Below, in pieces: positions 1 to 13,500 of a DNA stretch of 64,000 bases. A program made the translations under genes and the position numbers. Numbering within the stretch: the stretch's first letter is position 1; each line of letters opens with the position of its first letter. Below the pieces are notes generated by a model, which saw only the letters and a program-made list of their open reading frames with translations, had not been told where the DNA came from and made no database searches. The DNA comes from CBDAQR01 sp965199055 (GTDB lineage: Bacteria; Pseudomonadota; Gammaproteobacteria; Pseudomonadales; Halieaceae): assembly GCA_965199055.1 (NCBI GenBank), contig CBDAQR010000003.1, forward strand, positions 2,232,001-2,296,000, in the 5' to 3' direction.

Positions 1-1500
1 GATCCGTCGTGTTAACCGCAATCGTGAAGTCGCCCGACGCATATACCGTGCCGGCATAATCGTTGCCGTTCACCGTCAGCGTGACCGCATCGCCGGTACT
101 GAACTCGCCGCTTACCGTGCCGCTAACATCGATCGTCGCCGCATCATCTTCCAGTGCATTAATGATGTTGTCCGACGTCACATTGTCGATCACCAAGGTC
201 GCACTCGGCGTACCACCATCAATACTGTAGCTGTGGTCCTCGTTTACAGTGGCCGTATTGCCAGCCACATCAGTTACATCAATGGTCGCCGCGATTGTGG
301 TGTCCGGATCGCTCAACAGATCCGTCGTGTTGACCGCTATTGTGAAGTCACCCGAGGCATCCACCGTGCCGGCATAATCGTTGCCGTTCACCGTCAGCGT
401 GACCGCATCCCCGGTGCTGAACTCGCCGCTTACCGTACCGCTGACATCGATCGTCGCCGCATCGTCTTCCAGTGCGTTGATGACGTTGTCCGCAGTGACA
501 TTATCAATGCTTAGAGTTGCAGTTGGCGCTACTGCATCGGTGCTGTAGCTATGGTCTTGGTCGACAGTCGCGGTATTACCAGCGGCATCCGTTACATCGA
601 TACTGGCGGCAATCGTGGTATCCGGGTCATTCAGCAGGTCTGTGGTATTAACAGTGATGGTGAAGTCGCCAGAAGCATCAACCGTGCCGGCGTAGTCATT
701 ACCATTTACCGTCAGGGTTACAGCATCGCCCGTACTGAACTCACCGCTCACCGTGCCAGTCACATCGATGCTCGGGGCGTCATCTTCAAGAGCATTAATA
801 ATGTTGTCTGCAGTGACATTATCAACACTAAGAGTAGCGGTGGGCGCGGCGATATCTATGCTGTAAGCGTGAGCCGCGCCTACGGTGTTGCTGTTGCCCC
901 CAAGGTCAGTGACATCGACGCTGGCGGCAATCGTAGTATCTGGATCGGACAACAAGTCTGCTGTGTTGACTGCGATAGTGAAGTCACCGGCAGCATCCAC
1001 TGTTCCTGCGTAATCGTTGCCATTAACAGTCAAGGTTACCGCATCGCCCGTGCTGAACTCGCCTGAGACACTACCGCTGACGTCGATCGTAGGTGCATCA
1101 TCTTCAACAGCATTAATGATGTTGTCTGCGGTGACGTTGTCGACGCTAATCGTGGCCGATGGCGGTGTGGAGTCCAGGCTGTATCCATGACTGACACCCA
1201 CCGTTGCTGAATTGCCCGCCACGTCCGTGACGTCAATGCTCGCGGCAATCGTCGTATCGGGGTCGTCCAACAGATCCGCGGTAACTACGGCAATGGTGAA
1301 ATCACCACCGGCATCGACGACGCCTGCGTAGTCATTGCCATTAATCGTCAGTGTAACGGCGTCGCCGGTGCTGAACTCGCCGCTCACCGTACCACTGACA
1401 TCGATGGTGGCAGCATCATCTTCCTGCGCGTTAATGATGTTATCCGCAGTGACATTATCCACGCTGAGAGTGGCACTGGGCGGCGTTACGTCAACAGTCA
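1..1500 (-). repeat. Array of 318-bp Ig-like repeat units
   Basis: Five equivalent landmarks (the sequence around aatgatgttg) fall at 161, 479, 797, 1115 and 1433, exactly 318 bases apart, so each unit is 106 residues. Each unit encodes an Ig-like module with the conserved phrases VDNVTADNIINA, TGDAVTLTVNGNDYAG and GDFTIAVNTTDLL. The array is inside the giant adhesin gene and continues past the left edge of the window. Confidence 0.9.
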
Positions 1501-4500
1501 GTTCGCCACTGCTGGGATCTGAGGTCGCATTGCCAGCCTCATCAGTGATGGTCGCGGTTACGTTGTAGGTGCCATCGCCCAGGGCGTCGCCCACCGGTAT
1601 GCTTAGGCTCCAGGTGTTGTTCAATCCGTCATAGCTAAGGTTGCCATCACCAGCGGTGTAGATTTCACCATCAACCTCAACAGTTAATACTTCTCCGCTG
1701 CCTAGTGTCGCGCCACCGGTGATAGTTGGAGTTGTGGTCGTAGCCGTTTGGCTATCAACAGATGGTGCACCGGGCGCAGTGACGTCGATCGTCAATTCAC
1801 TGCCAGTACTATCAGTCCGATCATTGACGCCGTCGTTCACAGTAACCGTGACGTCGTATGTGTTTTCGGCCAGAGGTGTTGTGATGGCCAGAGTCCAGTC
1901 GTCGCCTACCGCGGTAAGCTCTGGATCCGTTCCGAGGGTATACGTGGTGCCATCAACCTCAACGGTGAGGCCACCTGCAGCGTCCGAACTGTCGTAGGTG
2001 CCCTTGATGTCTGGCGTCGTGTCTTTGGTGACCTGACTGATAACCGTAGGCAAGGTCGGCGCGGACGTATCGATCGTAAGCTCACTGCTGCTGCTATCGG
2101 TGCTTTCGTTCCCTGCCGCATCCTCAACCGTCGCAATGATTTCGTAGCTAATACCATCAACAAAGGTACCCAGAGTACCGCTCGATGGTATTGCCGTCGC
2201 GAGATCTATGGTCCAGTTGCCACCCACCACCGGCACGTTAGTGTAGGTAGCACCATTGACTTTAACCGTAAGCGCTTCACCAGCACTCAGCGTTGCCGTG
2301 CCGCCAATCTCAGGCGTCAGGCTATTGCTCGTTTGCGTGTTAACCGTCGGCGCGGCAGGTGGTATTTCATCAACATCTTTGACGGTAACGGTAAGCGCCT
2401 GAGTATCACTCTCAGTTCCGTCACTCACCTTCACGGTAACTTCGTAGACATTGTCGGTGTCAGCGTCTAGCTTGGTCTCGAAGTCTGGCGCAGATTTGAA
2501 GCTCAGCGCGCCGGTATCCTTGTCTATCTCGAACAGAGCGCTATCGGCCCCGCCATCTATCGAGAACGTAAGCGTTGCATCATCAACGTCGCTCGCGCCA
2601 ATGGTCGTTACACTGGTGGTGTTCTCAAAGATTTCGAACGCGCTACCCGTGGTGATACTCGGTGCATCGTTCTGCGCTGTGATGTTGAAATCTACGGTAC
2701 CGAATACGGTTTCAGTGCCATCATTGAGGCTATAGACCAGGCTACCAGCAGCGCCACCCGGATGATCTTCAGGCGCGTCATAAGTCAGGCCATTCAATTG
2801 GGCCAGCGTCAGGTTGACCGTTGCCGGCACGCCCAAGTCTACGACCGTGCCATCTGAGAGCTTGATTTCTCCATTTATCGGCAGCGCAGTGATAACAACG
2901 CTTAACGTGTCACCATCGATATCCGCCGGTACGTTGAGCGACAAGGCATTGTCCGTGCTCTCCTCGTCTACGGTGATGGAAGTGTTTACCGCAACCGGAG
3001 CGTCGTTGGTTCCGGCAATGGTGACCACAACACTTTGGGTGGTACCGTCTGTCGCTGTGTAAGTAATGGAATCCGTGACGTTGTCGGTACTGCTGAGCGA
3101 CTGCACAGCGGACTGATCAAGCTCGTAGGTCCAAACCCCGCCGGACAAAGTAAAGCTTCCGTAGGCATTGTCGCCTGGCGTCGCACCCTGATCGGCAAAA
3201 GCCGGCGTGTCAGAGGCATCGGCGTCTGATATAGCAATGGTGCCACTATCCGTTTCAGGTGCGTCACCAACATCGCCCTCTGTAACGTTACCGGTAAAGG
3301 TGCCGGTGACAACGGGCGCATCGTCTACCGCGTTAACGGTGAACAGCGCAACACCCTGAACCGCCACAGTTCCATCATCAACGCTATAGGCAAAGCTACC
3401 CGCCGAGCCGGTTTCAAAGTCTTCGGGCGCGTTATATCTCAGAGACGTCAGCTCCCCGAGGGTCAGGTCATCCGAGAGAAGCACTGGGCTACCATCGGAA
3501 TAGGTGACCGTTCCTGATGTCGGTAGCGCAGTAACGGTGATAGTCAGGCTGTCGCCATCGACATCGGTTGGAACGGGTATACCAATGGGAGTGCCCGTGG
3601 ATTCTTCATCCACAGTTATACCGGCAGCCGTGGTCACCGGCGCATCATTCACCGAAATCACCGTGCCCGTTACCGTTGCAGTGTCCGTATCGGTGCCATC
3701 GCTTATCACGTAGTCGAAGGACACAGGGCCGTGGTAGTTGGAATCGGGCGTGAAGGTTAGCGTTACGCCGTCGACGTCCAGGTTCACCGAACCATCGGTG
3801 ACTGCGACCGATGCTCCACCCGCGGTAATGGCCTTGCCATCAACCTGGCTAACAAACAGCGTATCGCCGTCGACATCTGTGTCCGCTCCAGCGCCAGAGG
3901 TCACATCAAGAGACACAGGCACATCTTCATTAGTGACGAAACTATCGTCGGCCGCAACAGGTTCGTCGTTGACCGGCAGCACGTACACCGTAACCGTTAC
4001 CGTGGACGTATTTGCCTGCTCATCAGTCACCGTGACAGTGAAGGTATCCGTGCCAAAGAAGTTGGTATCGGGTGTATAGGTCCAGGCACCGGTTTCAGCC
4101 GCAATCGAGGCATTACCGTCACTGCCATCGGTATTCAGTGTATAGATAAAGCCACTCAGGCCATCCGGATCCGAGACCTGAAGAGTAGAACCAATGACCG
4201 TATCTTCATCACCGGTGCCCTCATCGCCGCTAATTACGGTCGCAGGACCATCATCATCTACGCTAACGACAATTGTGACTGTGGAAGTTTCGGTAACACC
4301 GCCAGAGCTGACCTGATAGGTGAAACTGTCTGTACCGGTGAACGAGCTCGCAGGCGTATAGGTGTACTTACCATCAGCATCGCCAGACACCACACCGTTA
4401 CTGGCGTCATTATTAATCGTCAAGATTGCGGAACTATCAAACGTGTCGTTCGTTGATACGTCACCGCTAACCGGCGTGCCGTCCGTTGTCGCGTCATTGT

Positions 4501-7500
4501 CTGGATTCGCATCTGCCAGAGGGGTGACGGTGACGTCTATGGTGATATCAGTCGTGAAGCCTTGGGAATCCGTGACTTTAACAACGAAGCTATCCGTTCC
4601 GTTGAAATCAGGATCAGGACTATAGGTCCACTCGCCGCTCGCAGCGTCGATGACGGCGGAGCCGTGGGCTCCTTGGCTTGTGACCGCAAATGCGTTCGCA
4701 CCGAGCCCGTCATCGTCGTCGATAGATAGTGTCTCACTAATATCGGCGTCTTCGGGGCCAGTGCCAGAGTCACCGCCGCCGGCTCCCACAACAGATGCGC
4801 CATCATCAAGCGGCGTCACATCGATGGTCACCGTCGCCTTCGACGTCTGTCCATCATCGTCCGTCACCTTGTACACAAAACTGTCAGTGAAGTTCTCACT
4901 GCCATCATGCGTATAACTGAACGTACCGTCCGCGTTCAGCGTGAACGCCGAGTCATGCGAAGGCCCACTCTCCAGACTCACCGTCACCGGCGTATCCGCA
5001 AGACCACTGTCGTTGTCCAGAACACTCGACGCACCACCATCCAGCAGCGTCGCCGTCTTGCCCTCATCAACCTTGATCGTGTCTCCAGCCGCCGCAGGCT
5101 CCGTGTCCAACGTCACCGTCACACTCACCGTCGACGTCTCCGTCACACCACCGGATGCCACCTTGTACGTAAAGCTGTCTGTACCCGTAAAGCCAGTAGC
5201 CGGCGTATACGTGAACGTTCCGTCCGTACCACCCGTCACACTACCGTTCGCAGCATCATCATTAATGGTATAAACCGCACCCGCATCAAACGTGTCGTTC
5301 GTCGATGCATCGCCCGCCACCGGCGTGTCGGTCGTCGTCGTAACACCATCCGGCGCAATATCAACCTCAGGCGTCACCGTCACACTCAACGTCACCGTCG
5401 ACGTGTTCGACTGCGCATCCGTCACCTGAACCGTAAACGTGTCCGTACCGTTAAAGTCCGGATTCGGGGTATACGTCCAGTAACCAGAATCGTTGATCGT
5501 CGCCGTGCCGTTCTTACCATCCGTGTCGATCGCAAACGGCGTCGCCGACAGACCATCCGGATCCGTCACCTTCAACGTATTACTCAGAACCGTATCTTCA
5601 GCACCCGTAGCCGTATCGCTACCACCCGCATCCACCGTACCCGGTCCATCATCTGACTGACTAACCGTGATCGATACCGTCGCCGTATCGACCTCACCAT
5701 CGCTGTCTTTGACTTGGTAAACAAAGCTGTCAGTGAAGTTCTCACTACCATCGTGCGTATAGCTGAAGGTGCCGTCAGCATTCAGCGTGAACGCCGAGTC
5801 ATGATCCGGGCCACTTACCAGACTCACCGTCACCGGCGCATCATCAAGATCCGTATCATTACTCAGGACGCTCGCCGCACCACCGTCCAGTGTGGTCGCC
5901 GTCTTACCTTCATCAACCGTGATACTGTCATCAACCGCGCCCGGCGTCGCATCACTCACCGGCGTCACTGTAATCGATACCGTCGCCTGCGAGGTCTGGC
6001 CGTCGTTATCTTCAATCTGGTACACAAAGCTGTCAGTGAAGTTCTCACTGCCATCGTGCGTATAGCTGAAGGTACCGTCAGCATTCAGCGTGAACGCCGA
6101 GTCATGATCCGGGCCACTCACCAGACTCACAGTGACCGGCACATCATCCAGACCCGTATCATTACCCAGGACGTTCGCCGCACCACCGTCTAGCGTCGTC
6201 GCCGTGCTGCCCTCATTCACCGTAATCGCGTCATTAACCGCACCCGGCGTCGTATCCGTCACCGGCGTGACATCAATCGTCACGGTCGCTGTCGATGTCT
6301 GACCATCACTATCTGTGATCGTGTAAACAAAGCTGTCAGTGAAGTTCTCACTACCATCATGCGTGTAGTTGAACGTACCGTCAGCATTCAGCGTCAGCGC
6401 ACCGTGGGCCACATCCGTGTCCAGGCTCACCGTCGCCGAGTCAGCAAGGCCGGCATCGTTATCCAGCACCGTCGATGCACCGCCGTCCAGCGTGGTCGCC
6501 GTCTTGCCTTCATCAACCTTGATCACATCATCGGCTGCAATAGGTGTTTGGTCCGACACCGGCGTGACCGTGATCGCTACCGTCGCCTTCGACGTCTCGC
6601 CATCACTGTCTGTAATCGTGTAAACAAAGCTGTCAGTGAAGTTCTCACTGCCATCGTGATCGTAGCTGAACGTGCCGTCAGCATTCAGCGTCAGCGCACC
6701 GTGGGCCACATCCGTGTCCAGGCTCACCGTCGCCGAGTCAGCAAGACCCGTATCATTACCCAGCACCGTCGACGCACCGCCATCCAGCAGCGTCGCCGTG
6801 CTGCCTTCATTCACCGTAATCGCATCGTCAACCGCAACCGGCGTCGCATCACTCACCGGCGTGACCGTGATCGCTACCGTCGCCTTCGATGTCTCGCCAT
6901 CACTGTCTGTAATCGTGTAAACAAAGCTGTCAGTGAAGTTCTCACTGCCATCGTGATCGTAGCTGAACGTGCCGTCAGCATTCAGCGTCAGCGCACCGTG
7001 GGCCACGTCTGTATCCAGGCTCACCGTCGCAGAGTCAGCAAGACCCGTATCATTACCCAGCACCGTCGACGCACCGCCATCCAGCAGCGTCGCCGTGCTG
7101 CCTTCATTCACCGTAATCGCATCGTCAACCGCAACCGGCGTCGCATCACTCACCGGCGTCACATCGATGGTCACCGTCGCCTTCGACGTCTGTCCATCAT
7201 CGTCCGTCACCTTGTACACAAAACTGTCAGTGAAGTTCTCACTGCCATCATGCGTATAACTGAACGTACCGTCCGCGTTCAGCGTGAACGCCGAGTCATG
7301 CGAAGGCCCACTCTCCAGACTCACCGTCACCGGCGTATCCGCAAGACCACTGTCGTTGTCCAGAACACTCGACGCACCACCATCCAGCAGCGTCGCCGTC
7401 TTGCCCTCATCAACCTTGATCGTGTCTCCAGCCGCCGCAGGCTCCGTGTCCAACGTCACCGTCACACTCACCGTCGACGTCTCCGTCACACCACCGGATG

Positions 7501-10500
7501 CCACCTTGTACGTAAAGCTGTCTGTACCCGTAAAGCCAGTAGCCGGCGTATACGTGAACGTTCCGTCCGTACCACCCGTCACACTACCGTTCGCAGCATC
7601 ATCATTAATGGTATAAACCGCACCCGCATCAAACGTGTCGTTCGTCGATGCATCGCCCGCCACCGGCGTGTCGGTCGTCGTCGTAACACCATCCGGCGCA
7701 ATATCAACCTCAGGCGTCACCGTCACACTCAACGTCACCGTCGACGTGTTCGACTGCGCATCCGTCACCTGAACCGTAAACGTGTCCGTACCGTTAAAGT
7801 CCGGATTCGGGGTATACGTCCAGTAACCAGAATCGTTGATCGTCGCCGTACCATTCGTACCATCCGTATCGATCGCAAACGGCGTCGACGACAGTCCATC
7901 CGGATCCGTCACCTTCAGCGTATTACTCAGAACCGTATCTTCAGCACCCGTGGCCGTATCGCTGCCGCCAGCATCGACCGTCGCAGGTCCATCGTCATTG
8001 GCGGTGACTGTAATAGTCACAGTCGATGTTTCCGTTGTGTTACCGGAAACAACCTGATACGTGAAAGTATCAGTACCTACAAAGTCAGTATCCGGCGTAT
8101 AGGTGTATTCGCCATCGCCATCATCACTAACCATCCCCGACTTGGCGTCGTTATTGATCGTGTATACAGGCGAGGCCGCTTCAAAAGTATCGTTTGTCGA
8201 TACGTCACCCGAAACAGCCTCGTTATCAGTGGTGGCATTACTGTCGGGAACAATATCGTCTACTGGAGTAACGGTTACGCTAACGGTTACTAAAGACTCA
8301 TTGCTTTCGTCATCTGTTACCGTGACGGTGAAACTGTCTGTGCCGTGGAAGTCCATGTTTGGCGTATAAGTCCAGACACCGTTTGTACCGGATATGGTGG
8401 CAACACCATTTGCTCCCTGTGTATCAATAGAGAAATAGCTGCCACTCAAGCCATCGTCGTCAGTCACCACAAGCGTATTGCCTAGTACGCTATCTTCATT
8501 CCCGCTATCAGAATCTCCACTGACTAGCTGAGTTGGGTCATCAACAGCGGTCACCGTCACACTCACCGTCGCCGTATCCGTCAGCGTGCCGTCCGTGATC
8601 GTGTACGTGATCGTGTCCGTGCCCGTGAAGTTCGTCGCCGGCGTGTAATCAACCTCGCCCGCCGTGTTCACCACCGCCGTGCCACTGCCCGCACTCACAC
8701 CGCTGACACTGATCGTGTCACCGTCCACATCACTGTCATTCGCCAGGACGTCGATGCTCAACGACGTGTCTTCATTCGTCGTCACCGCATCCGCAACCGC
8801 ATCCGGCGCATCGTTCACCGGATCAACCGTCACACTCACCGTCGCCGTATCCGTCAGCGTGCCGTCCGTGATCGTGTACGTGATCGTGTCCGTGCCCGTG
8901 AAGTTCGTCGCCGGCGTGTAATCAACCTCGCCCGCCGTGTTCACCACCGCCGTGCCACTGCCCGCACTCACACCGCTGACACTGATCGTGTCACCGTCCA
9001 CATCACTGTCATTCGCCAGGACGTCGATGCTCAACGACGTGTCTTCATTCGTAGCGGTGTCGGTATTTCCAACGGCATCTTTTACGGCATAGACGAAACT
9101 GTCCGTCGTAGTTTCGCCACCATCGTGGGTATAACTGAAGGTGCCGTCGGAAAACAGCGTCAAGCTACCGTTACTGACATCAACAACCGGCGTGGTTACA
9201 ACAGTCAATGTGTCGTTGGGCAAGTCGACGTCGGTATCCCCTGTGAGGAGCGTGGTGCCCGCGTCCAGGTCAGCCTGCGTCGCAGTACCGCCTTCATCGA
9301 CGGTGAAACTCTCGGTGTCGGCTACCGGCGTATTGTCATTGACCGGATTAATGGTGATGTTGAAAGTACCAGTGATCGCGCCACTGCTGTCTTCATCGCC
9401 ATCATCGACCGAAAACTTAAAGCTGTCCGAGAAATTCTCGGTATCATCGTGCACATAGGTAATCTTGTTAGCGTCGATATCTTCCTGGCTGAAGGTATCG
9501 TTTTTGGCAGCTGCCACACCGTCTATAAAGAGCGTTCCGTAATCGGGAATGTCAGTAACGGTATAGGTGATATCGTCTTCATCGGTATCAGTAGGCGCAT
9601 CATCGAAATCAATATCGCTGACATCAAGCAAGGACGTGGTTATGGTACCAGTCGCGCCTTCGTCGAGGGTCAGTCCATCATTGGTATCCAGCGTCGGCGC
9701 GTCATTGGCGCCCTCGATGGTGATGGTGATGGTTGCCGTATCCGTTTCGCCGAGGGAGTCGGTAACGGTGTAGGTCAGCGTATCGGTGTCGGTCGTGCCG
9801 ACAGCCAGGTCTTCGAACTGCCCATTAGGGTCGTAGATATAGCTACCGTTGCTAAATACGGTAAAGGTACCGCCGTTGCTGCCCGTCAGCGTATTAGAGG
9901 TGGCGGTACCACCTGCCGGGTCTGCAATAACGGCGCTGGAGCCGCCATTGTCGATCTTGGACACGTAGGGGTCGTTCAGCTTGGACAGGTAATTGTCAGC
10001 CACCTGCTGGGCACTCAATTCGTAGCCGGCGCTGGTGTTACCGTATATCGTCAACGAGGCAACTTCACCGGTCATGGCGTTGGCTGTCGGTGCTCCACCA
10101 CCAGCATCCAGGCCGCCCTGTCCGCCATTGAGTGCACCAACGGCGATGGCATCCGCCCGACTCCAATCATCTATATCGCCGGGGCTCGCTGTGGCTTGCA
10201 GGCCGCCGGTGCTGTCTCCACCATTGACATAAAGGCTCACGGTATTAGCGCCAGCATCCGCGACGGCGACAACGACCTGAAAATACTCACTGGTCGGATC
10301 GATAGGTGTTAATGCTGTAGAGAGATCTAACTCAAGAACCTGCTGAGTACCTTTGTCGTCATCTTCGAAGTAAAGAACCAGCTTGCCGTCACTGGGGTCG
10401 TCCGCCCCGGTAATATCCGAAGGGGTCTGATAGACTACCGAGAAGCCTTCATTTTGATCGCCCACATCCAACAGCACGTACTCGCCATCATCGGCGAAGG

Positions 10501-13500
10501 AACCGCCATCCAGACGTGCCCAAAGCTCGAAGGTGGCCGTGTCTTCGGTCAATGCCTCAGCGTATTCACCCGTGCCCACGAGGCCGGGTGCACCCTTGCT
10601 GCCATCGAGCTCATAGGCACCCGTGATTGAACCAATATTGGTATTCGGCGTAGAGGTGAAGGTGACATCACTGGTGTTATAGGTGAGGTCACGATCAAGA
10701 TTCGCCGTACCATCAATTGCGCCATCCGCCCAGGTACCGCTGCCGTCGGTGGTGGCAATAAACTCGGCGACGATATTAGTGGCTTCTGCGCTCACCTGGG
10801 ATGCATCGAAGGCAAAGATATCGTTGGTGAGAATGCCGTCGGCAGGTACTAGCGTGCCGCTATCGTCCTCGCCAACGGTCAGGGTGTCATCATTGATTAC
10901 CAGTATCGCGCTGGAATCGACAATCAACTCCTCCGCAGTGACGTCTGAGGATGTGTTACCGTAAGGGTCAGAGGCCACAGCCGTCATACTGTAGGTGTCA
11001 TCAGACAACTTATCGCTCGAGGGAATATTCAGCGTCCAGTTGTCGCCCGCAGTCGACAGCTCCGGCGAGCTACTCAGCGTGTAATCAACCTTGTTAACGG
11101 TTACTACAAGGTCACCGGCATCACTGCTGTCCCAGGTGCCCGTAATAGTAGGAGTACCGCTGATCGTGGTCTGACTAACCACGGTGGGCGCCGAAGGCCC
11201 GGTTAGGTCAATCACCAGTTCGCCGCTGGTGGTGTCCTTGGAAGAATCCATCGCGGCGTTTTCGTTGATGACCTCGATGTTGTAAGTGCCGCCCGACAGC
11301 GCTGGCTGGCCCGCGGCGTCGAGATCCAGTGTCCAGGTATTGCCGGCGAGAATCAGGCCAGGGGGTATAACCGCAGGTCCTGACAATAGATCTGTAGCGG
11401 TGTAGGTCTTTCCATCGACCTTGATGACCAGCTCTTCAGCCGCGGTATCGGAGAAGGTACCGGTGATGGTCGGTAGGGTATTGCTGGTCGTCAGCGAATC
11501 GACGGTGGGATTGGCAATAAAGCCGGTATAAGAGTTAATGGAAATGGCGACACTGCCTTCCACCGGCAGCGCGGTGCCATCGTCCACCTCAAACTTGAAG
11601 TCTGTAATTGGGTTGCCCGTGTGCAGCACATCCGGCCCGTCATAGGTCAGCCCGGTAGCACCCGGGTCCAGTAATTCGCTCACCAGCAAGGTGTCGTTGA
11701 CGCTAACGGCCACGCCATTGAGCTTGACCACACCTTCACTGGGTAGTTGGGTCACCGTGATAGTCAGGCTGCCGTCACCGGTATCCGGGTCGAGCTGGAA
11801 CCCACCTGTCGCGAAAGGCGCCGTCAGCCCCAGCGGATTTCCGGTCGAATCAAAGTCGACGGCAATCGCGTTGGTGGGCGCCGTCGGCGCATCATTAATA
11901 CCCGTTACGGTAACGGTTACCGTCGCGGTGTCCGTCTGACCGTCAGGCGTGGTGACGGTGTATACGAAAGTGTCCTCCGTGGTCGCACCTGCGACCAGGT
12001 AATCAAAGGCCCCCGAAGTAATTCCATTGGGGTCGTAGGTATAGCTACCATCGCTCTTGACGATGAATTCACCGCCATTGCTGCCTTCTACAGTCGCGCT
12101 GGTGGGCGAACCACCCTCTGGATCAGCGATATCACTGGAGGTAGTACCCGCGGCCTTAGATACATAAGGGTCGACATTCAGCGTGCCCAGATAGTTGTCG
12201 CGCATCTGGGTGTCGGTAAGAGTGATGTTGGTTTCCGCACCATCGTCATAAAGACGAAACGAGGCGATATAGCCGGAGAAATTGGTCGGCGTCGTGCTGC
12301 TCTCGGATCCACCACCCTGCTGACCGGTGGTGGAGCCTATCGCTATAGCATCCGCGCGGGACCAATCCCGAATATCAACACCGGTTACTGTGGTCTGCAG
12401 GCCACCGGTCGCATCACCGCCATTGATGAGAATATCGAGGTTGTCGCCGCCGCCAACATCGGTAACTCTTACGCCGAGTTGGAAAAACTCTTCAGTGGGA
12501 TCAATCGTGCCGTTCAGATCAAGGGTCGCGGTAAAGTTATCACCCTTATTGTTGTCGTCGTGATAATAGACGACGATCTGCCCATCGGCCTCGGTGTCAG
12601 CGCCGCCCAGATCCGAGGGCGCACGATAGACAATGGAGAAGCCTTCATTATCGTCACCGGCATCGAGCAGAATGTATTCTTTGTCGTTGTCAGCGCCAGT
12701 GAGATCGTCCAGCTTGAGCCACAGCTCAAAGGTAGCCGAATCGGCGCTTAGCTCGCCAGCAATTGCCGCCGCAGACACCGCGGTCGCATTGCTGGTGCCA
12801 TCGAATTTATAGGCCGCATCGATATTGGTCAGGTTGCTGTCGAATGAGGTGTCGTAGCTAACGCCACTACCCAGTGTAAGGTCGTAGCCGCCGGTGCCGG
12901 TGTCTTCCCAGACGCTGTTGGCGCCATCGTCGTCGGAGGCAACAAATTCACTGCGCAGCCTATCGGTGGTGATGGTTTCGCCAGCAGGATCCGGCGTGAG
13001 AATCAAATCATTGCTAAGCACGCCATCTGCAGGGACGGTGGTCGGCGCGCTGTCTTCAGTGACTCCCAGGATATCATCCGCGGTCACTAACAAGTCCGAC
13101 GTGTTAATGATCAATTCGTTGCTGGAACCATCTGTCGCGGTATTACCCAGCGCGTCTTCGACGCTAACCTTGATCTCGTAGGTACCATCGGTAAGCCCCA
13201 ATGAGCCCGGCACTTCCAACTGCCAGAAATCACCGATGGTCGACAGCTCAGTATCGGTACCCAGGGTGTAGCTGTCTTCACCGACAATCTCTACAACAAG
13301 AGTGGCGGTATCGGTGCTGTCAAAGGTGCCACTCAGCGTCGGCGTGGTGGACGAGGTCGCCAGGAAGTTGGCGAAGGGTGTCGCTATAGTGGTGTCGATA
13401 GTCACGACCAGCGCCGCCGATTGCGCCGAGGTATTACCTTCCTGGTCTGACACATCAGCTGTTACCGAGTAGGCGGCGTCGACCAGCGCACTGGTCGTAA

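Noticed and set aside
1..1500. Regular 318-bp spacing considered as a CRISPR or other array
   Set aside because: The unit length, coding content and in-frame periodicity show protein repeats, not short direct repeats with spacers.
1748..2470. A 240-residue plus-strand reading frame and others like it at 9125, 11747 and 15872
   Set aside because: They lie opposite an intact coding frame and have no recognisable domains.
6359..8293. A 644-residue plus-strand reading frame, antisense to the adhesin
   Set aside because: It is arginine- and histidine-rich, repetitive and mirrors the repeat units of the opposite strand. It is a codon-bias shadow of the giant gene.
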